Positions 9,557 through 16,486 of a DNA stretch of 33,741 bases are shown one piece after another (position 1 is the first letter of the stretch; every line of letters starts with the position of its first letter). The stretch comes from Thermohalobaculum sp050330995. GTDB taxonomy: Bacteria > Pseudomonadota > Alphaproteobacteria > Rhodobacterales > Rhodobacteraceae. The position numbers and the translations under genes were made by a program. Below the pieces are notes generated by a model. It saw only the letters and a program-made list of their open reading frames with translations. It ran no database searches and was not told the origin of the DNA. The stretch is taken from NCBI GenBank assembly GCA_050330995.1, contig JBHJHI010000042.1:1-33741 (forward strand). Reading direction: 5' to 3'.

Positions 9557-11218
9557 ATGAAGCACGAGATCCCGCAGGAACGCCTCTTGTTCTTCCCCAA
9601 GGTGAACCGGGTCGTGTTCACCGTCTCTGCGGTTCTGATCGTCGGCTTCATCCTCTTCGGCGCCATCTTCAACGAGACGGCCAACACGATCTTCTCGGGT
9701 GCGCAAAGCATCCTCGCCGGCTACGCCGGCTGGCTTCTGGTCATCGAGGTCAACATCCTCGTCCTCTTCGCGCTCTTCGTCGCGCTCGGGCCTTTCGGCG
9801 ACATCCGGCTGGGGCGAATGGACGAGAGCCCCGAATACGACATGTTCTCCTGGGTGGCGATGCTGTTCTCGGCCGGCATCGGCATCGGCCTGATCTACTG
9901 GGGCGTGGCCGAGCCCATGTACCATTTCTTCTCGCCACCCCTCGCCGAGGCCGAGAGCCAGCAGGCGGCGACCGACGCCATGGTGCTGAGCTTCCTGCAC
10001 TGGGGCTTCCACGGCTGGGCGGTCTACGTCGTCGTCGGCCTCGCGCTCGCCTACTACCACTTCCGCAAGGGGCTGCCGCTCACCATCCGCTCGGCGCTCT
10101 ATCCGCTGATCGGCGATCGCATCTACGGGCCGTGGGGCGATCTGGTCGACATCCTCGCCGTGTTCGGCACGATGTTCGGCATCGTCACCTCTCTCGGCCT
10201 CGGCGCGATGCAGATCAACTCCGGGCTCGGCACCGTGCTCGGTATCGAGCAGTCGGTGACCGTGCAGGTCCTGATCATCGCCGGCATCACCTTCATGGCG
10301 ACCATGTCGGTCATGGCCGGGCTCGACGGTGGCATCAAGCGGCTGTCCAACATCAACATCGTGCTCAGCTTTCTGCTGCTCGTGTTCATGCTGGCGGTCG
10401 GCCCGACCCTGTTCATCTTCGACAGCTACGTCGAGAACTATGGTAACTATCTCTCGCGGTTCCTCTCGATCGGCTTCTGGAACGAGGGCTGGACCGGTGG
10501 CGAGTGGCAGAACTCCTGGACCATCTTCTACTGGGCCTGGTGGATCTCGTGGTCGCCGTTCGTCGGCATGTTCATCGCCCGCGTCAGCCGGGGGCGGACC
10601 ATCCGCGAGTTCGTGCTCGGCGTGCTGCTGATCCCCTGCTCGATCATGTTCTTCTGGTTCACCGCCTTCGGCGGCACGGCGATCAAGATCTCGATGGAGG
10701 GCGACCGCACGCTGATCGAGGCGACCCAGAACTCCTACGGCGACACGATGTTCGCGCTGCTCGACTACTACCCGCTCGCAGAGGCGACCTCGGTGTTCGC
10801 GATCCTGCTCATCGTGATGTGGTTCGTGACCTCGTCGGACTCGGGCAGCTTCGTGATCGACATGCTGACCGCCGGCGGCGACCCGGACCCGCCCAAGATC
10901 CAGCGGCTGTTCTGGGCGACGACCGAGGGCGCGGTAGCGGCGGTGCTGCTGCTCGCGGGCGGGCTGAACGCGCTGCAGGCGGCGGCCGTGGTCGCGGGCT
11001 TCCCCTTCGCGATCATCGTCGCGCTGATGGCGGTCGCGCTCTGGCGCGCGCTCCGATGGGACGCCCTGATGATCCACCGCCACAAGCAGCGCTACCGCAG
11101 CGACGCCGAGGCCGAGCACAACATGCCCTCGGGCGTGCCCGAGGACATGCGCCCGCCCGCGGCGCCGAGCGTCGCGAACACGCCGAGCCGGATGGGCGAG
11201 AGCGTCGCCGGCGAATAG
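9557..11218 (+). CDS. BCCT-family osmolyte transporter
   Basis: A 553-residue betaine/carnitine/choline transporter with about twelve membrane helices. Family signatures are present: the glycine stretch AGIGIGLIYWGVAEPMYHFF around residues 111-130, and the substrate-site helix WTIFYWAWWISWSPFVGMF near 317-335, with its Trp/Tyr cage, followed by ARVSRGRTIREF. Members import compatible solutes such as glycine betaine or choline with Na+ or H+. The exact substrate cannot be assigned from sequence. The tail after the last helix is polar and His/Arg-rich (HRHKQRYR), possibly a cytoplasmic regulatory end. GGAGG lies 8 bases before the ATG. The 226-base upstream gap has a TTGCGA-like box near 9412 but no convincing -10. 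It is transcribed alone. Confidence 0.93.
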   Translation: MKHEIPQERLLFFPKVNRVVFTVSAVLIVGFILFGAIFNETANTIFSGAQSILAGYAGWLLVIEVNILVLFALFVALGPFGDIRLGRMDESPEYDMFSWVAMLFSAGIGIGLIYWGVAEPMYHFFSPPLAEAESQQAATDAMVLSFLHWGFHGWAVYVVVGLALAYYHFRKGLPLTIRSALYPLIGDRIYGPWGDLVDILAVFGTMFGIVTSLGLGAMQINSGLGTVLGIEQSVTVQVLIIAGITFMATMSVMAGLDGGIKRLSNINIVLSFLLLVFMLAVGPTLFIFDSYVENYGNYLSRFLSIGFWNEGWTGGEWQNSWTIFYWAWWISWSPFVGMFIARVSRGRTIREFVLGVLLIPCSIMFFWFTAFGGTAIKISMEGDRTLIEATQNSYGDTMFALLDYYPLAEATSVFAILLIVMWFVTSSDSGSFVIDMLTAGGDPDPPKIQRLFWATTEGAVAAVLLLAGGLNALQAAAVVAGFPFAIIVALMAVALWRALRWDALMIHRHKQRYRSDAEAEHNMPSGVPEDMRPPAAPSVANTPSRMGESVAGE

Positions 11219-11233
11219 CCGGCGCCGCTGCCC

Positions 11234-11277
11234 GCGCGGGTTCCGTCGTCCGGCCGGCGCGACGACGGGACCCGCGC
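11234..11277 (+). terminator. Long hairpin between the BCCT gene and mmcB
   Basis: Bases 11234-11250 and 11261-11277 pair over 17 bp, all Watson-Crick except one G-U, around a 10-base loop. It begins 16 bases after the BCCT stop codon. There is no T-run, but the stem length is well beyond chance for a short gap. It is most simply the terminator of the BCCT transcript and may also protect its 3' end. Confidence 0.6.
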
Positions 11278-11320
11278 CGCCGACTTGACGAAGCGCCCCG
11301 CGCGGGGCTCTCCCTTGCTC

Positions 11321-11782
11321 ATGAGCGAGATCCTCGACCCGACCGACCTCGCGCCCGGGGTCGCCCCTCCGCGTCCCGGCGTGATCCTCGCCCAGGGGGC
11401 GGCGCGCCACCTGATCGACCTCGGCTTCGCCGTGCTCGCCGAGGTGCCGGTGCCGGGGCACCGGCGCATGGACCTGCTCGGGCTCGGACCGAAGGGCGAG
11501 CTGTGGTGCGTCGAGGTCAAGTCCTCGCGCGCCGACTTCGCCTCGGACGGCAAGTGGCCCGACTACCTGCCCTACTGCGAGCGCTTCTTCTTCGCCGTGC
11601 CGGAGGGGTTCCCGGACGAGCTTCTGCCCGCCGAGCACGGCCTGATCCGCACCGACGCCTGGGACGCGGCGGTCCTGCGGATGCCGCCTTCCCGCCCCAT
11701 GGCGCCGGCGCGGCGCAAGAGCCTGACGCTCGCCTTCGCGCGGCTGGCCGCCTTCCGCCTGACGGGCACGCCGGCGGACTGA
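11321..11782 (+). CDS. mmcB: MmcB family DNA repair protein
   Basis: A 153-residue protein of the MmcB family, small PD-(D/E)XK-type nuclease-like proteins of alphaproteobacteria implicated in DNA damage tolerance (in Caulobacter, part of the SOS-induced set). The nuclease-like core is visible: Asp51 in RRMDLLGL, then Glu65 and Lys67 in LWCVEVKSSRADF, followed by the conserved KWPDYLPYCERFFFAVP segment. The ATG at 11321 begins the conserved region; a TTG at 11285 would add 12 unconserved residues. No Shine-Dalgarno sequence precedes the ATG, but a TTGACG box sits at 11285-11290, so a leaderless message is possible. I see no GTTC-N7-GTTC SOS box in the upstream 100 bases. It ends 10 bases before the convergent minus-strand gene. 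Confidence 0.85.
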   Translation: MSEILDPTDLAPGVAPPRPGVILAQGAARHLIDLGFAVLAEVPVPGHRRMDLLGLGPKGELWCVEVKSSRADFASDGKWPDYLPYCERFFFAVPEGFPDELLPAEHGLIRTDAWDAAVLRMPPSRPMAPARRKSLTLAFARLAAFRLTGTPAD

Positions 11783-11792
11783 AGGCCCGGCC

Positions 11793-12851
11793 TCATGGCA
11801 GCGGCACGCAGCGCTCGGGCGGGAAGCGGATCGTGGCGACGCGACGGTTCGCCTCGATCGGCGCCACGTCAAGGCGCGCCCCCGCGGCGACGATCAGCGC
11901 CAGCGCCTCCAGGGTCTCGGTCTCGGTCGCGCGCCCCCCCTCGGCCTCCGGCGAACGCGCGCTCTCGATCGCGAGCACGAGCCCGCCCGCCTCCGCCCCG
12001 AGCGCGGCGCGCACCGAGCCGCCCGGCCCGGCGTGGGCGATCGCCGTGCGGACCAGCGTCTCGAGCCCGCTCCAGAGCGCGGCCTGATCGGCCACGACCA
12101 GCACCGCGCTCGCGGCCGAGGGCGCGGGCAGCGCGAGCGTCGCCCCCTCGCGCGCGGCGAGCGGCTCGGCGAGGCGCATGACGCGGCGGGCGAGGCGCGA
12201 CAGATCGCACTCGTCCGCGCCGTGGCCCGCCCCCGTCAGCCGCCCCGGCCGCCACGTCCCCATGTCGCCGACGAGCGCGACCACCCGCCAGAGCGCGGCC
12301 ACCGCCTCGGCCGCGCCGTCGGCGCCGTCGCCGCCGAGGCTCCGCAGCCGGTGGGCGAGCGCGAGCGCGGCCTCGGCGGGCAGGCGCAGGAGGGCGGCGA
12401 AGCGCACGAGCGCCAGGCGCTCGGCCTCGCCCGCGCTGTGGCGCCCGCCCGCGGGGGGGTCGGCGGCGAAGGCCGCGACGAGGCGGATGCGCTCGCCCGA
12501 GCGCTGACGCCAGAGGCTCACGCGCGCCACGAAGGGACCGGCGGCGCCGATCAGCGTGCCCGCGCCCTCGGCCGTGCCGTCCGCCAGCGCGCGCGAGAGC
12601 AGGCGCTGGCCCTGGGCGGCGTCGGCGAAGCGCTCGGCGAAGCGCGCCCCGCGCGAGCCGAACAGCGCCTCGTCGGCGGGGCTGCGCTCGCGGCACTGCC
12701 CGGCGACGGTGACGGTGGCGAGCGCGACGGGCAGCGCCTCCTCGCCCACGCGCGGCGCCTGCCCGGCGCTCCCGCGCCCGGGCGGGCGCGCGGTGGGCTC
12801 GGACGAGGCGTCGGCGGCGAGATCCGCGTCCTGGTCGCGCCCCTGCGCCAA
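11793..12851 (-). CDS. Degenerate sensor histidine kinase-like protein
   Basis: A 352-residue Ala/Arg-rich protein read from a TTG. I read three parts. After a disordered N-terminus there is a PAS-like region (about 48-130, with ADEALFGSRGARFAERF and VSLWRQRSGERIR). Next comes a dimerisation-helix-like segment with LALAHRLRSLGG near residue 170 in place of the usual H-E-LRTPL motif. Last is an HATPase-like end (about 215-345, with ETLVRTAIAHAGPGGSV where kinases have N-x-x-x-NA). The N-box Asn residues and a clear G1 DxGxG motif are missing, so it probably does not phosphorylate. A scaffold or non-catalytic sensor is a guess. It starts 15 bases after the DUF6324 gene, so the two share a transcript. 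The start is uncertain; GTG codons further in are possible. Confidence 0.55.
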   Translation of the reverse strand: MAQGRDQDADLAADASSEPTARPPGRGSAGQAPRVGEEALPVALATVTVAGQCRERSPADEALFGSRGARFAERFADAAQGQRLLSRALADGTAEGAGTLIGAAGPFVARVSLWRQRSGERIRLVAAFAADPPAGGRHSAGEAERLALVRFAALLRLPAEAALALAHRLRSLGGDGADGAAEAVAALWRVVALVGDMGTWRPGRLTGAGHGADECDLSRLARRVMRLAEPLAAREGATLALPAPSAASAVLVVADQAALWSGLETLVRTAIAHAGPGGSVRAALGAEAGGLVLAIESARSPEAEGGRATETETLEALALIVAAGARLDVAPIEANRRVATIRFPPERCVPLP

Positions 12852-12866
12852 GGCGGCGCGCCGGGC

Positions 12867-13124
12867 TCAGCGCCGCGGGCCGCTCTTGCGACCCGCCCCG
12901 CCGCCGCCCTTGCCCGGACTGCCGTGCCGGGCGTCGCCGGGCATGCGGCGCGCGGCCTCGGCGGCGGCGCGCAGCTCCTCGGCGATCTCCTCGGCCTCCT
13001 CGGGGTCGAAATCCATCGGGACCTCGACGCCGCCGTCGGCCTCGACGAACAGACGCACCTGCCCTTCGCTGGTCGGCCCGATCCGGAGCGTCGCGGAGAG
13101 ATCGCTTTCGCTATCGATGCCCAT
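12867..13124 (-). CDS. DUF6324 family protein, 85 aa
   Basis: Small acidic cytoplasmic protein. The conserved part reads MGIDSESDLSATLRIGPT, then EADGGVEVPMDFDPEEAEE and a helical IAEELRAAAEAARR segment. I recognise this as the DUF6324 family, whose function is unknown to me. The C-terminus is a Gly/Lys/Arg-rich tail. The frame stays open further upstream to 13415, but the ATG at 13122-13124 is the right start: it has GAGGA about eight bases before it and matches the family N-terminus. It is the first gene of a two-gene unit with the kinase-like protein. The upstream AT-leaning patch (around 13150-13170) probably holds its promoter. Confidence 0.72.
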   Translation of the reverse strand: MGIDSESDLSATLRIGPTSEGQVRLFVEADGGVEVPMDFDPEEAEEIAEELRAAAEAARRMPGDARHGSPGKGGGGAGRKSGPRR

Positions 13125-13429
13125 GAATGTCCTCACGCTCCGCGATCGCTCAATATTCGGCCCGGTATCGTAGGCGCGGGCGCGGGCCGCCGACAGCCCC
13201 GTGCGCGGACCATCCACAGCTTTCCGCCGCAGGCGCGGCGGCGGCGCGACGCCGGGCGGCGCGGCCAACCGCGCTCGCCCCCGGATCGGGTCGGCTCGCG
13301 GCTCGCATCGGGGCGGGGCTTCGGCCGTCCGGGCGCCCCGGGCCGGGATGACGGGGCCGGGCCGCCCGGCGTCCCGCCGGCGACGCTTGAAATGCGCCGC
13401 CCGTGGCGCTACCACCCGCCCGCGGCGAC
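13125..13429. other. Intergenic region between the DUF6324 gene and tRNA-His
   Basis: About 305 bases with no gene that I can support. The left end is AT-leaning (CAATATTCGG) and probably carries the minus-strand promoter of the DUF6324 unit. The middle is extremely GC-rich with short inverted repeats and no credible reading frame. The right end carries the putative tRNA promoter listed separately. Confidence 0.6.
13387..13415 (+). promoter_or_regulatory. Putative promoter of tRNA-His
   Basis: TTGAAA at 13387-13392 (in the alphaproteobacterial context CTTGAAA) is followed 16 to 17 bases later by GCTACCAC (-10-like, 13408-13415). A transcript would start around 13420, just ahead of the mature 5' end at 13430. 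Prediction by eye. Confidence 0.5.
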
Positions 13430-13506
13430 GCCGACGTAGCTCAGTTGGTTAGAGCGCTGGATTGTGGATCCAGAGGTCCCCCGTTCGAGCCGGGGCGTCG
13501 GTACCA
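13430..13506 (+). tRNA. tRNA-His (GTG anticodon)
   Basis: A complete 77-base cloverleaf can be folded. Acceptor GCCGACG pairs with CGTCGGT (first pair G-U), the D arm is GCTC/GAGC, the anticodon stem CTGGA/TCCAG closes the loop TTGTGGA with anticodon GTG, the variable loop is AGGTC, the T stem CCCCG/CGGGG closes TTCGAGC, and the CCA end is encoded. The discriminator base is A at 13503, and the base before the mature 5' end (13429) is C. There is thus no encoded G-1 and no C73, the two usual His identity elements. Loss of G-1 with A73 is known for a clade of alphaproteobacteria with an altered histidyl-tRNA synthetase. Confidence 0.95.
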
Positions 13507-13608
13507 TCGCCCGGAACGGGCGTCGCCCAGATCACCCGGGACGGGCATTGTCCTCATCGCCCGGGACGGGCGTCGCCGGACCACCGCCCGGAACAAGCAT
13601 CGTCCACC
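13507..13608 (+). repeat. Four degenerate 25-29-base repeats after tRNA-His
   Basis: Starting right after the CCA end, a unit of the form ATCGCCCGGGACGGGCGTCG recurs at about 13507, 13531, 13556 and 13583, with spacer changes and base substitutions. Each of the first three contains a small inverted repeat (CGCCCG-GAA-CGGGCG in the first, 13508-13522) able to form a 4- to 6-bp hairpin. The first hairpin may help terminate or process the tRNA transcript. The units are imperfect and close-packed, so this is not a CRISPR array. Confidence 0.6.
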
Positions 13609-13859
13609 GTCCGGAGCCTCGGCCAGAGACCGCCTTCGCCCTCGCGGAAGCGTCGGAGCGGCTTTGCGCCCGCGGCGCGATCGCGGCGCCCCTCGTCTCC
13701 CCGATCCTCGCCGGCGTCGTGCCCGGCGAGGGACGATGCGGGGCGCCGCGATCGCTCGGATCCCCCACGCGCTTGCTTTCGCGGTGGTTATCGAAAAGGT
13801 TTCGACCCGATCGAGATTTCCGCGCAAGACCGCGCCCGAGGGGCCGGAGGGGGCCGCTC
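13609..13859. other. Leader region upstream of the sigma factor gene
   Basis: Together with the repeat block this makes a 353-base gap without a gene. The sigma factor frame is open through it, but codon content and the predicted residues (Arg, Pro and Gly runs) do not look translated. It contains the AT-rich inverted repeat listed separately and, at its end, the strong ribosome-binding stretch GGAGGGGG at 13846-13853. Confidence 0.5.
13791..13805. promoter_or_regulatory. AT-rich inverted repeat upstream of the sigma/anti-sigma operon
   Basis: TCGAAA (13791-13796) and TTTCGA (13800-13805) are perfect inverted halves separated by AGG, in a rare AT-leaning patch about 55 bases before the probable start of translation. 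This could be an operator or part of the promoter region of the sigma factor operon. No regulator can be named. Confidence 0.35.
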
Positions 13860-14453
13860 ATAGCCGACGCCGGAGAGGACAGCGCCCACGGAGGCTCGCA
13901 GGCCGACCGCGCCCTCGCCTCGCTCATCGACGACGTCGCCGGCGGCGACCGGCGCGCCTTCGCCATGCTCTACGAGGCGGTCTCGCCGAAACTGTTCGGC
14001 GTCACCTTACGCATATGCCGCTCGAGGGAACTGGCCGAGGACGCGCTGCAGGACGCCTTCGTCCACATCTGGCGTCAGGCGGAGCGCTTCGACGGCAGGC
14101 GCGGCTCGGCGATGGCATGGATGGCGGCGATCGCGCGCAACCGCGCGGTCGACGTGATGCGCCGGCGCGGACGCGCCGAGGGGGGAGCGGAGATGGGCGT
14201 CGAGGCGCTGGACGCGATGGTCGACCCGTCCGCGATGGCCGACGGCGGCGTCGAGTTGATCGCGCTCGCGCGCTGTCTCGACCGGCTCGACGAGCGCGGG
14301 CAGGAGCTGGTGCTGCTCGCCTACTTCGAGGGTTGGACCCGCGAGGAGCTGGCCGAGCGCACCGGCGCGCCGGTGAACTCGATCAAGACCTGGCTGCGCC
14401 GCGGCCTGATGGCGTTGAAGAGCTGCCTGGACGACGAGAATGGCACGCGCTGA
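13860..14453 (+). CDS. ECF-type RNA polymerase sigma factor, probable ATA start
   Basis: A sigma-70 family factor of about 197 residues. Region 2 is clear (RRAFAMLYEAVSPKLFG, then ELAEDALQDAFVHIWRQ and AWMAAIARNRAVDVMRRR). Region 4 is clear too (GQELVLLAYFEGWTREELAE, then PVNSIKTWLRRGLMALK). The type resembles SigK-like factors paired with RskA anti-sigma proteins. The start is a problem. There is no ATG, GTG or TTG near the beginning of homology; the only upstream candidate, TTG at 13773, has no ribosome-binding site and would add 29 Arg-rich residues. ATA at 13860-13862 sits six bases after GGAGGGGG and gives a normal-length protein (ADAGEDSAHGG onward). I therefore place the start there with reserve. 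The end overlaps the anti-sigma gene by 14 bases. Confidence 0.85.
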   Translation: MADAGEDSAHGGSQADRALASLIDDVAGGDRRAFAMLYEAVSPKLFGVTLRICRSRELAEDALQDAFVHIWRQAERFDGRRGSAMAWMAAIARNRAVDVMRRRGRAEGGAEMGVEALDAMVDPSAMADGGVELIALARCLDRLDERGQELVLLAYFEGWTREELAERTGAPVNSIKTWLRRGLMALKSCLDDENGTR

Positions 14454-15093
14454 CGACCGCGAGATCGACGCGGCCGAGCGCGCGCTCGGCACGCTGCCCG
14501 TGCCCGATCGCGAGAGCGCGCGCGACGCGGCGCTCCGCGAGGCCTGGGAGACGCGCCTCGCCGGGCTGACGGCGGTGCTGCCGCCGGCGACGCCGCCGGC
14601 GGGGCTGTTCTACGCGATCGAGGCGCGGATCGAGCGCGACGCGCTGGTGGCCGATCTCGACGTCGAGCGCAGGCGGCGCCGGCGCTGGCAGCGCATGGCC
14701 ATGGGCCTCGGCGCGAGCGTGGCGGCGGCGCTCCTGCTCCTGCTGGTCGCCCCGGACGTCGAGCCGGCGCCGCGCTACGTCGTCGTCGTCACCGCCGACG
14801 ACGATCCGACGCGCGCGGGGCTCGTGATCCAGATCGACCCCGAGACCGGGGCGGCGACCGTCGTGCCGACCGGGGTCGAGGTGCCGCCGGGCGCGAGCTT
14901 CGAGATGTGGCACCTGCCCGAAGGCGCCGAGCGGCCCTACTCGCTCGGCCTCCTGCCCGACGCGCCGCGGCTTCGCGAGATCGACGCCGCGCCGGGCGAC
15001 ATCTTCGCCATCAGCCGCGAGCCCGAGGGCGGCTCGCCGAGCGGTCAGCCGACCGAGCCCCTGTTCCACGGCACCATGCGCCGCGCCGAGTAG
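14440..15093 (+). CDS. RskA-type anti-sigma factor
   Basis: A 217-residue single-pass membrane protein with an N-terminal cytoplasmic part of about 80 residues, a membrane segment at about 86-104 preceded by an Arg cluster, and a periplasmic C-terminal domain. That domain has the RskA family features: PPGASFEMWHLPEG, SLGLLPDAPRLREI, and an ISREPEGGSPSGQPT end. The cytoplasmic part should hold the sigma factor encoded just upstream, with which it overlaps by 14 bases. I see no Cys/His zinc motif of the ZAS type in it. Release of the sigma factor probably needs proteolysis of the membrane protein. The signal is unknown. Confidence 0.85.
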   Translation: MARADDREIDAAERALGTLPVPDRESARDAALREAWETRLAGLTAVLPPATPPAGLFYAIEARIERDALVADLDVERRRRRRWQRMAMGLGASVAAALLLLLVAPDVEPAPRYVVVVTADDDPTRAGLVIQIDPETGAATVVPTGVEVPPGASFEMWHLPEGAERPYSLGLLPDAPRLREIDAAPGDIFAISREPEGGSPSGQPTEPLFHGTMRRAE

Positions 15094-15112
15094 TTTCCCC
15101 TCCCGGACCGCT

Positions 15113-15129
15113 CCGGCGGTTGTCGCCGG
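15113..15129 (+). other. Small hairpin between the anti-sigma gene and glgC
   Basis: CCGGCG and CGCCGG form a 6-bp stem around GTTGT, 20 bases after the anti-sigma stop codon. It may be a weak terminator or part of the glgC leader. A second inverted repeat, GCGATC/GATCGC, lies at about 15134-15155. No T-run. Confidence 0.3.
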
Positions 15130-15180
15130 GGACGCGATCGGCGAGCGTCGATCGCGGACGTCACAGGGAGGGCCACGCCC

Positions 15181-16446
15181 ATGAGAGCCGAGATCCCGAC
15201 CAACCTCTCGCGCGAGGCGATGGCCTTCGTGCTGGCCGGCGGGCGCGGCTCGCGGCTGAAGGAACTGACCGACCGCCGCGCCAAACCGGCGGTCCACTTC
15301 GGCGGCAACGCGCGCATCATCGACTTCGCGCTGTCGAACGCGGTCAACTCCGGCATCCGCCGCATCGGCATCGCCACGCAGTACAAGGCGCACTCGCTGA
15401 TCCGCCACCTCCAGCGCGGCTGGTCGTTCTTCCGCGCCGAGCGCCGCGAGATGCTCGACGTCCTGCCTGCCTCGCAGCGCGTCGACGAGCGCACCTGGTA
15501 TCTCGGCACCGCCGACGCGGTGACGCAGAACATCGACATCATCGAGGGCTACGACCCGAAGTACATCGTCATTCTCGCCGGCGACCACGTCTACAAGCAG
15601 GACTACGAGCCGATGCTGCGCCAGCACGTCGAGAGCGGGGCCGGCGTCACGGTCGGCTGCCTGGAGGTGACCAGGGCGGAGGCCTCGGCCTTCGGCGTGA
15701 TGGCGGTGGACGAGAACCAGACCATCACCGACTTCGTCGAGAAGCCGAAGGACCCGCCGACCATGCCGGGCTCGGACGACACCTCGCTCGCCTCGATGGG
15801 CATCTACGTGTTCGAGACCGCCTACCTGCTCGACCTGCTCCGCGCCGACGCCGCCGACGAGACGAGCGACCACGACTTCGGCAAGAACATCATTCCGGGC
15901 GAGGTCGCGAAGGGCCGCGCGGTCGCGCACAAGTTCTCCGACAGCGCGATCCGCAACGGCCGGGGCGCGGTCTACTGGCGCGACGTCGGCACGGTCGACG
16001 CCTTCCACCAGGCCAACCTCGACCTGACCGACTTCGACCCCGATCTCGACCTGTTCGACGACGACTGGCCGATCTGGAGCTACATGGAGCGCACGCCGCC
16101 CGCGAAGTTCGTCCACGACGAGGAGGCGCGACGCGGCTCGGCGGTCTCCTCGCTGGTCTCGGGCGCCTGCATCGTCTCGGGCGCGCACGTGTTCCAGAGC
16201 CTCCTGTTCACCGGGGTCCACGCGAACTCCTACGCCGAGCTGAACCGGGTGGTGGCGCTGCCCTACTGCGATATCGGCCGGCGCGCGCGGCTCAAGAACG
16301 TCGTGCTCGACCGCGGCGTGCGGGTGCCGGCCGGCCTCGTCGTCGGCGAGGACGCCGACGATGATGCGCGGCGCTTCCGGCGCACCGACGCGGGCACCGT
16401 GCTGATCACCCAGCCGATGCTCGACGCGCTGGAGGACCCGGCGTGA
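15181..16446 (+). CDS. glgC: Glucose-1-phosphate adenylyltransferase
   Basis: A 421-residue ADP-glucose pyrophosphorylase, which makes ADP-glucose from ATP and glucose-1-phosphate, the committed step of glycogen synthesis. The nucleotidyltransferase signature AGGRGSRLKELTDRRAKPAV is at residues 19-38. The family segments TWYLGTADAVTQN, ILAGDHVYKQDY, FVEKPKDPP and YWRDVGTVDAFHQANLDL follow, and the C-terminal left-handed beta-helix region ends the protein. The length is normal. GGGAGG precedes the ATG at a good distance. It is followed 40 bases later by glgA in the same direction, so the two form a synthesis operon. Allosteric control by glycolytic intermediates is usual for the family and cannot be read here. 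Confidence 0.96.
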   Translation: MRAEIPTNLSREAMAFVLAGGRGSRLKELTDRRAKPAVHFGGNARIIDFALSNAVNSGIRRIGIATQYKAHSLIRHLQRGWSFFRAERREMLDVLPASQRVDERTWYLGTADAVTQNIDIIEGYDPKYIVILAGDHVYKQDYEPMLRQHVESGAGVTVGCLEVTRAEASAFGVMAVDENQTITDFVEKPKDPPTMPGSDDTSLASMGIYVFETAYLLDLLRADAADETSDHDFGKNIIPGEVAKGRAVAHKFSDSAIRNGRGAVYWRDVGTVDAFHQANLDLTDFDPDLDLFDDDWPIWSYMERTPPAKFVHDEEARRGSAVSSLVSGACIVSGAHVFQSLLFTGVHANSYAELNRVVALPYCDIGRRARLKNVVLDRGVRVPAGLVVGEDADDDARRFRRTDAGTVLITQPMLDALEDPA

Positions 16447-16486
16447 GCCGCCCGCCGGCCGGCGGGCGCTGAGGCCGGGACGCGCG

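Noticed and set aside
13430..13860. An integrated element or att site at the tRNA-His 3' end
   Set aside because: There is no integrase, no second copy of the tRNA end within the window, and the sigma/anti-sigma and glycogen genes that follow look like core genome.
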